Assembly (NCBI RefSeq): GCF_001718795.1
Contig: NZ_CP013438.1
Location: 2,170,001-2,234,000 of the forward strand
DNA from: Burkholderia latens
GTDB taxonomy: Bacteria > Pseudomonadota > Gammaproteobacteria > Burkholderiales > Burkholderiaceae
Direction of reading: 5' to 3'
DNA length: 64,000 bases
The notes beneath the pieces were generated by a model. It worked only from the letters and a program-made list of their open reading frames with translations, was not told where the DNA came from and ran no database searches. Positions 56,170-64,000 of this stretch are shown here, piece by piece (position 1 is the stretch's first letter; every line of letters begins with the position of its first letter). The translations under genes were made by a program, and so were the position numbers.

Positions 56170-57654
56170 TCAGAACGCGTGCAGCGGCACGTTCACGACC
56201 AGCCGGTACTCCTTGTTGGTCGCGTCCGAGTAGTGTGCGGAACCGTTGTGCCACATCGCGATGAACGTGACCTTCGTGTCCTTCAGCTTGCCGCTCTGGA
56301 ACGTGTACGACGGGATGAAGCCGAATTCGTGGTGACGGCCCTGCACCGGCGCGCCGTTGCTCCAGTAGATGCTCGACTTGCTCGGATCGTTCGCGGCGCC
56401 GGCGCTGCCGTCCGCGCCCCAGCCCGTCACGCCCCAGATCATCGCCTTGAAGCCAGGCAGGCCCGCTTCCTTGCCGTAGAACGTGTAACGCAGCTGCAGC
56501 GACTTCTCGTGCGGCGCGTTGTAGTCGACGTCCATCGAGTTGGTCAGGAAGATGCCGTTCGTTTCGTTCAGGTAGTCGAAGAACTGGTCGCCCAGCACCT
56601 GCTGATAACCGAGCAGCAGCTCGTGCGGGCCGTGCTGCGCGGCGAGCGACAGGCTGTACGCGTTGTTGTTGATCTTGCCCTGCAGCGCGTCGCCCGTGTC
56701 GTGCGTCGAGTAAACGTTACCGAAGCCGGTCCACTTGATCGACTTCGTATCGCCGATGCTGTGCTTCACCGACGCGTAGTACTGATGCCACACGTCGTCG
56801 GCCTGGTTCGCGTACAGCGCGACTTCGCCGTTCGGCGAGTAGTCCCACGTGCCGCCGACGTAGGTCAGGCGATTGACGCGCGTACCGCCGTACTGCGTCG
56901 TCAGGTTCGTGAGCGTGGTATGGCCGCGCGCGTCGGTCTTCGTGAAGCTGCCGGCCTCGAGCATCACGTTCTTGAATTCATTGCTGACGATCGTCGCGCC
57001 GAGGAACGTCGGCGGCAACGCGCGGTTGTCGTGCTGCTCCATGAACGGGTTGTCGACGGCCTGCAGACCGTACTTGACCACCGTGTTCGAGATGCGCGCC
57101 TTTACGTCGTAGATGCCCGGATACGCCCACGCGAGCTGGTTCGAACCGCCGCCGCCCTTCGCGATGTGCACCATGCTGCCGGCGCCGGCGCCGCCGTCGA
57201 GCTTCAGCGCCGCATACAGCGACGCGTCGAACCCGATGCCGATCAGGCCGGTCGTATAGCCCGACTCGAAGTTCGCCATCGCGCCCTGGACCCACGCGTG
57301 ACGATGCGGCCCGCCCTTGTTGTCGAGCGTGTCCGAATAGTTGCGGAACAGGAAGTTCAGATGGCTATCGGCGATGAAGCCGTTCGACTTCGACTGCGCC
57401 GACGGCTCGTCCGGCGGCGTGACCGCCTGGGTCGCTTCCGCGTTGATGATCGCGTTCGGGGTCGTTGCCTGCGCAACCGATGCGCCCGTGCCGGCGGCAG
57501 GCGCGGCCTGCGCGACCGTCAGCGGTGCGGGGGCCGCGTCGTCGGCGTGCGCGACGCCGCTCAGCGATACGCCGGCGAGTGCCGGCAGGCCCCATGCAAG
57601 CAGCATCTTCGATGCCGTCCCGATCGTTTTCTGCTTTTTCATCGTCATTCTCAT
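56170..57654 (-). CDS. OprD-family outer-membrane porin
   Basis: A 494-aa outer-membrane channel: signal peptide (MLLAWGLPALAGVSLSGVAHA) and an 18-strand barrel of the OprD type, which opens with SHLNFLFRNYSDTLDN after an Ala/Thr-rich extension, and ends in aromatic-rich VVNVPLHAF (terminal Phe). OprD relatives admit basic amino acids and small peptides. It lies directly after oppF in the same direction, 149 bases away, so it is likely to be the outer-membrane gate for the same substrates. The third ATG (57642) is another possible start. Confidence 0.88.
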   Translation of the reverse strand: MRMTMKKQKTIGTASKMLLAWGLPALAGVSLSGVAHADDAAPAPLTVAQAAPAAGTGASVAQATTPNAIINAEATQAVTPPDEPSAQSKSNGFIADSHLNFLFRNYSDTLDNKGGPHRHAWVQGAMANFESGYTTGLIGIGFDASLYAALKLDGGAGAGSMVHIAKGGGGSNQLAWAYPGIYDVKARISNTVVKYGLQAVDNPFMEQHDNRALPPTFLGATIVSNEFKNVMLEAGSFTKTDARGHTTLTNLTTQYGGTRVNRLTYVGGTWDYSPNGEVALYANQADDVWHQYYASVKHSIGDTKSIKWTGFGNVYSTHDTGDALQGKINNNAYSLSLAAQHGPHELLLGYQQVLGDQFFDYLNETNGIFLTNSMDVDYNAPHEKSLQLRYTFYGKEAGLPGFKAMIWGVTGWGADGSAGAANDPSKSSIYWSNGAPVQGRHHEFGFIPSYTFQSGKLKDTKVTFIAMWHNGSAHYSDATNKEYRLVVNVPLHAF

Positions 57655-57803
57655 CTTGTGTTGATGTCGTCCACGCCGGTCTGCGATCCGCTTCCGGCCC
57701 CCCGGCGAGCCCGGTTACGGACGCGCCTTTACCCGCGGCGCGAAGGTCGTTCGCGCCGCACCCTGCCCCTGTTGACCTGCCTGGTTATGTTTGCTGCGTC
57801 ACT

Positions 57804-58822
57804 TCACGCCGCCACGCCCGCCCGGATGCACGCGACACGCGCCGCCGAGCCGTGCCGCACTTCCGGCAGCGGCACGTCCTGCGCACACGCGTCGATCGCG
57901 ACCGGGCAGCGCGTGCGGAACGCGCAGCCGGACGGCGGGTTGAGCGGCGACGGCATCTCGCCCGCCAGCAGCATCGGACGGCGAGCACGCTCGCGCGCCG
58001 GCTCCGGCGTCGGCGCCGCATCGAGCAGCGCCTTCGTGTACGGGTGCTGGGGCACGCCGTACACGTCATGCCGCGTGCCGAACTCCATCACGCGGCCGAG
58101 ATACATCACGAGCACGCGCTGGCTGATGGCCTTGACCACCGCCAGGTCGTGCGCGACGAACAGATAGGACAACGACAGTTCGCGTTGCAGATCGCGCAGC
58201 AGGTTCACGATCTGCGCCTGGATCGACACGTCGAGTGCCGATACGGGCTCGTCGCAGATCACGAGTTTCGGCTCGCCGATCAGCGCGCGCGCGATGCCGA
58301 CACGCTGGCATTGTCCGCCCGAGAATTCGTGCGGGTAACGCAGCAAGTGATGTGCGTTCAGGCCGACGCGTTCGAGCATAGTGACCACGCGGCGGCGCAC
58401 TTCGGCGCGGCCGAGGCCGGCGTGGTGCGTGACCAGCGGCTCCGCGACGATCTGCTCGATCGTCATGCGCGGATCGAGCGACGCGAGCGGATCCTGGAAG
58501 ATCATCTGCACTTCGCGGCGCATCGCGGTGCCGCGCAGGTGATCGGGCGCGACCGCTTCGCCGCGCCAGCGCACCGTGCCCGCCGTCATCGGCACGAGGC
58601 CGATCAGCGCGCGCGCGAGGGTCGACTTCCCGCAGCCCGACTCGCCGACGAGCCCGACCGTCTCGCCGCGCTTCACGTCGAACGACACGCCGTCGACGGC
58701 GCGCAGCGTGCCCTTCGGCGACCAGGGATAGCCGCCGAGCGGCACGCGAAAATGCACCTTCAGATCGTCGACGGACAGCAGCGTGTCGTCCGTCGCGCCG
58801 GCATGGCGGCGTTCATCGACGC

Positions 58823-58826
<4 letters not shown>
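57804..58826 (-). CDS. Peptide ABC transporter ATPase, OppF/DppF type
   Basis: A 340-aa ATPase: Walker A GESGCGKST (about residue 60), signature FSGGQCQR, Walker B LVICDEPVSALD, switch VAHDLAVV, and the Cys-rich oligopeptide C-terminal domain (GCAFRTRCPVAIDACAQ). Its ATG overlaps the stop of the OppD gene as ATGA. It powers peptide uptake with oppD. Confidence 0.94.
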
Positions 58827-59811
<985 letters not shown>

Positions 59812-59815
<4 letters not shown>

Positions 59816-60063
59816 GTCAGCCTCCGCCGGGCCGCCCCAAGGAGGCTGACTGCCCCCTCGGGGGGCAGCGAACGCAGAGAGCGTGGGGGTTGTTTCATCG
59901 TCAGCCTCCGCCGGGCCGCCCCAAGGAGGCTGACCGCCCCCTCGGGGGGCAGCGAACGCAGAGAGCGTGGGGGTTGTTTCATCGTCAGCCTCCGCCGGGC
60001 CGCCCCAAGGAGGCTGACTGCCCCCGGAGGCAGCGAGCGTAGAGAGCGCGAGGGTAGTTTCAT
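59812..60063 (-). CDS. Possible 83-aa leader peptide from the triplicated element
   Basis: An open frame of three 27-28 residue repeats (each ends GAVSLLGAARRRLT) starts 2 bases after oppC stop, with AAGGA ten bases upstream, and ends in an ATGA overlap with oppD. The 84-bp unit and the 3-base deletion in one copy both preserve frame. It may be translated as a coupling leader, or the frame may be fortuitous in a dispersed intergenic element. Confidence 0.35.
59816..60063. repeat. 84-bp tandem repeat, three copies, between oppC and oppD
   Basis: Copies start at 59816, 59900 and 59984 with period 84; the third is about 80 bases with a 3-base deletion. On the minus strand each carries GCCTCC pairing with GGAGGC, a second hairpin CTGCCCC-n-GGGGCAG, and a GGAGG-ATG ribosome signal. 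The last one serves oppD. Confidence 0.93.
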
Positions 60064-60065
60064 GT

Positions 60066-60968
60066 TTAGCGGTCCTTCGGGTCGAGCGCGTCACGCAGGC
60101 CGTCGCCAACGAAGTTCACGCAGTAGAGCGTCACGCAGAGCATGACGGCCGGCGCCAGCAGCAGCCACGGCATCGATTCGAGTTTCTGCGCGCCGTCCTG
60201 GATCAGTACGCCCCAGCTCGTCATCGGCTCCTGCACGCCGAGGCCGAGGAACGACAGCACCGATTCGGTCAGCACGATGTTCGGCACGGATACGGTCGCG
60301 TACACGACGACCACGCCGAGCAGGTTCGGCACCACGTGGCGCAGCACGATCGACGCCGGCGACACGCCAATCGCGCGCGCCGCATCGACGAACTCGCGGT
60401 TGCGCAGCGACAGCGTCTGGCCGCGCACGACGCGCGCCATGTCGATCCACGAGAACGCGCTGATGGTCAGCACGACCAGCATGAACGAGCGGCCGAACAG
60501 GGTCATCATCAGGATCGCGATGAGCAGGTACGGGATCGCGTACATCATGTCGACCACGCGCATCATCGCGGAGTCGACGCGGCCGCCCGCGAAGCCGGCG
60601 GTCGCGCCCCACGCGACGCCGAACAGGCCGGACACCAGCGTGCCGAGCAGGCCGACCTCGATCGACACGCGGCCGCCGATCAGCGTGCGCACGAGCAGGT
60701 CGCGGCCGAGCTCGTCGGTGCCGAACCAGTGCTGGTTCGCGAGCGTCGGCGGCAGGCTGATCGCGGCCCAGTCGCTCGCGGCAGGGTCGGCGGCGAGCAG
60801 CCACGGGCCGACGAAGCACGCGAGCGTGATCAGCGCGAGCAGCACGAGGCTGAACACTGCCGCGCGGTTGTGAAGGAAGCGCGCGAACGCGAGCGCGAGC
60901 GGCGAGCGCGAACGCGGCGGCGAGTCGGTCTGCACGGGCAGACTGACGACGGGAGTAGTCGGAGTCAT
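60066..60968 (-). CDS. Peptide ABC transporter permease, OppC/DppC type
   Basis: A 300-aa permease with six helices. N-terminal charged segment, then LALAFARFLHNRAAVFSLVL; the OppC hallmark FGTDELGRDLLVRTLIGGRV follows, and the EAA loop is FVDAARAIGVSPASIVLRHV. The ATG at 60968 has GAGG eight bases upstream. Pairs with OppB. Confidence 0.94.
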   Translation of the reverse strand: MTPTTPVVSLPVQTDSPPRSRSPLALAFARFLHNRAAVFSLVLLALITLACFVGPWLLAADPAASDWAAISLPPTLANQHWFGTDELGRDLLVRTLIGGRVSIEVGLLGTLVSGLFGVAWGATAGFAGGRVDSAMMRVVDMMYAIPYLLIAILMMTLFGRSFMLVVLTISAFSWIDMARVVRGQTLSLRNREFVDAARAIGVSPASIVLRHVVPNLLGVVVVYATVSVPNIVLTESVLSFLGLGVQEPMTSWGVLIQDGAQKLESMPWLLLAPAVMLCVTLYCVNFVGDGLRDALDPKDR

Positions 60969-60981
60969 CGCAGTGCCTCGC

Positions 60982-61920
60982 TCAATAACGGATACGCGGA
61001 TCGAGCCACGCATACGCGAGGTCGACCAGCAGGTTGAACAGCACCGCACAAACGGTCGTCAGCACGACGAGGCCGAGCACCAGCGTGTAGTCGCGGTTGA
61101 TCGCACCGTTGACCACGAGCTGCCCGAGCCCCGGCAGCGCGAACACCGACTCGGTGACGACGGCCGCGGTGATCGACGTGATGCATACCGTGCCGAACAG
61201 CGACACGACCGGCATCAACGCGGGCTTGAGCGCGTGGCGCAGCACGATCGTCGAGCCGGGCAGCCCCTTCGCGCGGGCGGTGCGGATGTAGTTGCTCGAC
61301 AGCGTCTCGATCATCGAGCCGCGCATCACGCGGGCGAGCAGCGACACGTTGATGAGGGTCAGCAGCGCGATCGGCAGCAGCCGGTACCGCCAGCCGCCGT
61401 CACCCCAGCCGCCGGCCGGCAGCCAGCCGTTGCCTTGCGACGTCTTCAGCAGAATCGCGAAGATCCACACCATCACCGGGCCGAGCACGAACGGCGGCAC
61501 GACGTTGCCGAAGTTGCCGATCAGCATCACGAAGCGGTCGATCACGCTGTCGCGGCGCACGGCCGCCACGGTGCCGAGCAGCACGCCGAACACGATCGAG
61601 ATCGGGATCGACACGCCGCCCACGCCGAGACTCACGGGGAGCGCCTTCTTCACGAGATCGTTCACCGACCAGTCGACGTAACGGAACGACGGGCCGAGAT
61701 CCCCTTGCAACAGCGAACCGAGATACAGCAGGTACTGCTTCCACAGCGGCTCGTCGAGGTGGTATTTCGCGTTCAGGTTCGCGAGCGTCGCCGCGGACAG
61801 CTGCTTCTCCGTATCGAACGGACCGCCGGGCGTGAAGTGCAGCAGCAGGTAGCAGACGGTGATGACGGCAAGAATCGTCGGCACCGCCCACAACGTGCGT
61901 CTCAATGCGTAGGCCAGCAT
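60982..61920 (-). CDS. Peptide ABC transporter permease, OppB/DppB type
   Basis: A 312-aa permease with six helices: MLAYALRRTLWAVPTILAVI opens the first; the family EAA loop is IRTARAKGLPGSTIVLRHAL, and VVTESVFALPGLGQLVVNGA precedes the last helices. It follows oppA by 11 bases and precedes oppC by 13, all in one operon. Confidence 0.95.
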   Translation of the reverse strand: MLAYALRRTLWAVPTILAVITVCYLLLHFTPGGPFDTEKQLSAATLANLNAKYHLDEPLWKQYLLYLGSLLQGDLGPSFRYVDWSVNDLVKKALPVSLGVGGVSIPISIVFGVLLGTVAAVRRDSVIDRFVMLIGNFGNVVPPFVLGPVMVWIFAILLKTSQGNGWLPAGGWGDGGWRYRLLPIALLTLINVSLLARVMRGSMIETLSSNYIRTARAKGLPGSTIVLRHALKPALMPVVSLFGTVCITSITAAVVTESVFALPGLGQLVVNGAINRDYTLVLGLVVLTTVCAVLFNLLVDLAYAWLDPRIRY

Positions 61921-61931
61921 GATCGCTCCGC

Positions 61932-63545
61932 TCAGTGCTTGATCAGGTACATGTCCTGCGAAGCACGCATGTCGATCACGTTCTTCAGCGAGTAGCCGCC
62001 GACGTACGGCTTCACGAGGCGGTCGGCCGAGTACTGGAACAGCGGCACCATCGGCGTGTCGTTCATCGCCATGTCGTGCGCCTGCGTGAGCAGCGCCGTG
62101 CGCGCCTTGTCGTCGAGCTTCTGGTTGCCTTCCTCGACGAGCGCGTCCATCTGCTTGTTGCAGTAGCCGACGGTGTTCTGCGAGCTGCCGCAGCGGATCA
62201 GGTCGAAGAAAGTCATCGCGTCGTTGTAGTCGGCGAACCAGCCGTCGCGTGCGATCTGCACCTTGCCGTCATGGCGCTCCTTCATCAGCACCTTGAACTC
62301 GACGTTCTCGAGCTTCGTGTTGATGCCGAGCTTCGTGCGCCATTCCGATGCGGCGAACAGCGCGACCTTCTTGTGCAGGTCGTTGGTGTTGTACGTGAGC
62401 GTGAACGACAGCGGTTTCGCGTCCGAATAGCCGGCCTGCTTCAGCAGGTCCTTGGCGGTCGCGACGCGCTTGGCCATCGGCCACGACGCCCATTCCGGCG
62501 TGAACGGCTGCACGCCCTTCGTGCCGTTCGGCATCAGCCCGTACATCGGCTTCTCGCCGGCCTGCGTGAGCTTCGACGTGAGCACGTCGCGATCGATGAC
62601 CATCGACAGCGCCTGGCGCACGCGCTTGTCCTTCAGCGCGGCGTCGCTGTTGTTCAGGTAGTAGTAGTAGGTCGCGAGCTGCAGGCCCGGACGCAGTTCG
62701 CTGCCGAACTGCTTGCTGACCTGCTGGAAGATGCCCGACGGAATCGAGTAGCTGTAGTCGATCTGGCCGGCCTGGTACATGCGCATCGCGGTTTCGTCGC
62801 TTTCGATCGGCAGGTACGTGACCTTGTTGATCACGACCTTCGACGCATTCCAGTACTTCGCGTCCTTCGTCGCGACGATGCGGTTGTTCGGCTGCCAGTC
62901 GACGAGCTGATACGCGCCGTTGCTGACGATGTTGCCGGGGCGCGTCCAGGCGTCGCCGAATTTCGCGACGGTGTCCTTGTTCACCGGCGCGAGCGGCGCC
63001 ATCGCGGTCAGCTCGGGGAAGAACGCGACGGGCACGTCGGTCGTCACTTCGAGCGTGTACGGATCGACCGCGCGCACGCCGAGCGTCGTCGGCGCGGCCT
63101 TGCCGGCGATGATGTCCTTCGAGTTCTTGATGAACTCGACGAGGATCGTGTACTTCGAGCCGGTCTTCGGATCGACGAGGCGTTGCCACGAATAGACGAA
63201 ATCGGCGGCCGTCACCGGCTGGCCGTTGCTCCACTTCGCATCGTGGCGCAGCTTGAAAATCCACGTCTGCGGCGTCTTGCGCTCCCACGATAGCGCGACA
63301 CCCGGCACGACCTGGCCGGCCGCGTCGATGCGCGCGAGCCCTTCGAACAGGTCGAGGCCGATCGTGTTGCCCGTCCACGACTCGATGTGCGCGGGGTCGA
63401 GCGACTCGACTTCGGCAGGAACCTGGCGCGTCAGGTCCTGTTGCGCAGCGAGCGCGACGTTCGACGGAACGGTCACGGCGTGTGCGGCGGGCGTCGTCAG
63501 GGCGAGCGCGGCCAGCACGGCCGACATGGCATGCAAGGATTTCAT
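61932..63545 (-). CDS. Peptide-binding periplasmic protein, OppA/family 5
   Basis: A 537-aa SBP_bac_5 protein: signal peptide (MSAVLAALALTTPAAHA), then RQVPAEVESLDPAHIESWTG, KLRHDAKWSNGQPVTAADFV, the SNGAYQLVDWQPNNRIVATKD motif and a C-terminal FFDLIRCGSSQNTVGYCN. Homologous to MppA/OppA of E. coli, which carry oligopeptides or murein tripeptide. First gene of the operon. A 15-bp inverted repeat lies upstream. Confidence 0.95.
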   Translation of the reverse strand: MKSLHAMSAVLAALALTTPAAHAVTVPSNVALAAQQDLTRQVPAEVESLDPAHIESWTGNTIGLDLFEGLARIDAAGQVVPGVALSWERKTPQTWIFKLRHDAKWSNGQPVTAADFVYSWQRLVDPKTGSKYTILVEFIKNSKDIIAGKAAPTTLGVRAVDPYTLEVTTDVPVAFFPELTAMAPLAPVNKDTVAKFGDAWTRPGNIVSNGAYQLVDWQPNNRIVATKDAKYWNASKVVINKVTYLPIESDETAMRMYQAGQIDYSYSIPSGIFQQVSKQFGSELRPGLQLATYYYYLNNSDAALKDKRVRQALSMVIDRDVLTSKLTQAGEKPMYGLMPNGTKGVQPFTPEWASWPMAKRVATAKDLLKQAGYSDAKPLSFTLTYNTNDLHKKVALFAASEWRTKLGINTKLENVEFKVLMKERHDGKVQIARDGWFADYNDAMTFFDLIRCGSSQNTVGYCNKQMDALVEEGNQKLDDKARTALLTQAHDMAMNDTPMVPLFQYSADRLVKPYVGGYSLKNVIDMRASQDMYLIKH

Positions 63546-63663
63546 CGTGGCGATCTTGAGAAAGTTGTTCGGTGGGCGTCGCGCGGCGAATGCCGCGACT
63601 TACGCGTGAGACGCTGACGGGTACAGCGATTGAGGAGGCCCGTGATTCTCGTATTGCATCTTA

Positions 63664-63716
63664 GTATTCCTTACGTTTCTTTCGACAGATATTCCGTCGC
63701 GGAAACGAAGGAATAC
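63664..63716. promoter_or_regulatory. Inverted repeat in the oppA control region
   Basis: GTATTCCTTACGTTTC (63664-63679) and GAAACGAAGGAATAC (63702-63716) are inverted copies differing by one inserted base, with a second small dyad TTCCGTCGCGGAA between. No T-run follows, so it is more likely an operator than a terminator. The XRE/cupin regulator encoded just upstream may bind it. Confidence 0.55.
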
Positions 63717-63723
63717 CCGTGCG

Positions 63724-64000
63724 TTAGAACAGCCTTGGCGTGCCGACCCAGACCACCACCGATTCGATCTTCGCGGTGTTGACCCAGCTGTGCGGGACCG
63801 TCGACTGATAGTGCGAACTGTCGCCGGCCTGCAGGACGAACGTCTTGCCTTCCAGCGTCAGCGACACTTCCCCTTCAATCACATACAGGAACTCCTCTCC
63901 GGCATGTGTCGTTACCTCCGACCGTTTCTGCCCCGGCGGCATCCGCACGAGGATCGCCTCGAGCTGACGCCCTTCGGACACGTTCGTCAGTCTCGCGAAC
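63724..64000 (-). CDS. XRE/cupin-type regulator, C-terminal cupin part (5' end outside window)
   Basis: The visible 92 residues form a cupin_2 domain (GEEFLYVIEGEVSLTLEGKT, then GDSSHYQSTVPHSW with His ligands). Cupin domains of this kind usually follow an XRE helix-turn-helix in PuuR/SutR-like regulators of transport and metabolism; the HTH would lie beyond the window. The frame is open to base 64000. It reads towards the opp operon, 178 bases upstream of oppA. Confidence 0.75.
   Translation of the reverse strand, partial: FARLTNVSEGRQLEAILVRMPPGQKRSEVTTHAGEEFLYVIEGEVSLTLEGKTFVLQAGDSSHYQSTVPHSWVNTAKIESVVVWVGTPRLF

Overview
This 64 kb window is GC-rich and gene-dense. Its gene content (CIO-type bd oxidase with a DUF2474 partner, prpBC-acnD-prpF, DUF4148, DUF3563-like and H-NS-like small genes) looks like a Burkholderia, probably of the cepacia complex. 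This is judged from protein families only; species and replicon cannot be fixed from the sequence. I see no rRNA, tRNA, IS element, phage or CRISPR array.

Layout. 1-939: threonine aldolase, cut by the window edge. 1150-3973: cyanide-insensitive bd oxidase operon (cioAB plus a 59-aa membrane protein) behind a perfect FNR/ANR box and closed by a strong terminator. 4039-9809: Pmp3-like protein, LOG-like protein and a four-gene ABC importer with a divergent LysR. 9922-17567: secreted phosphodiesterase, a 73-aa protein, a 1277-aa DUF748/AsmA-like protein and a DUF1254 lipoprotein. 17898-20793: CueR-type promoter and three-HMA copper ATPase. 21140-29026: acetyltransferase, DUF3563-like protein, Ala-rich membrane coiled-coil protein, MgtC, AGE epimerase, a chemoreceptor with a FliA promoter, thioesterase and CaiB-type CoA-transferase. 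29037-37589: 49-bp tandem repeats, then the 2-methylcitrate operon prpB-prpC-acnD-prpF with divergent prpR, a sigma-54 promoter and a likely PrpR site. 37652-41442: a CGNR regulator/VOC pair sharing operators, then an FAH-family hydrolase and IclR regulator. 41703-46137: a diverged H-NS-like gene and a canonical H-NS-like gene face each other around a Pat-type acetyltransferase. 46241-52563: small exported proteins, a sigma-54 regulator controlling a GntP permease, DUF4148 and a thioredoxin-like protein. 53545-56093: phospholipase C pseudogene, small protein and DedA-rhodanese fusion. 56170-63545: dipeptide/oligopeptide ABC operon with an OprD-type porin and an upstream XRE/cupin regulator cut by the right edge.

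The most unusual structure is a 23-bp-period array at 42337-42620. Only two 5-bp boxes (TCACC and TCCCG) are conserved in each unit, and the spacers have diverged. The array follows the diverged H-NS-like gene. The same box pair, with the same 12-bp offset, recurs at 45500-45538 and 45823-45839 beside the canonical H-NS-like gene, pointing towards that gene. Functional spacing without spacer conservation suggests a protein-bound array. Other regulatory features worth a look are: AGGGTTTTCCCT palindromes before two unrelated small genes; three GTCTC-N6-GAGAC sites plus a -24/-12 promoter before gntP; and an in-frame 84-bp triplication of a Shine-Dalgarno/ATG region between oppC and oppD.
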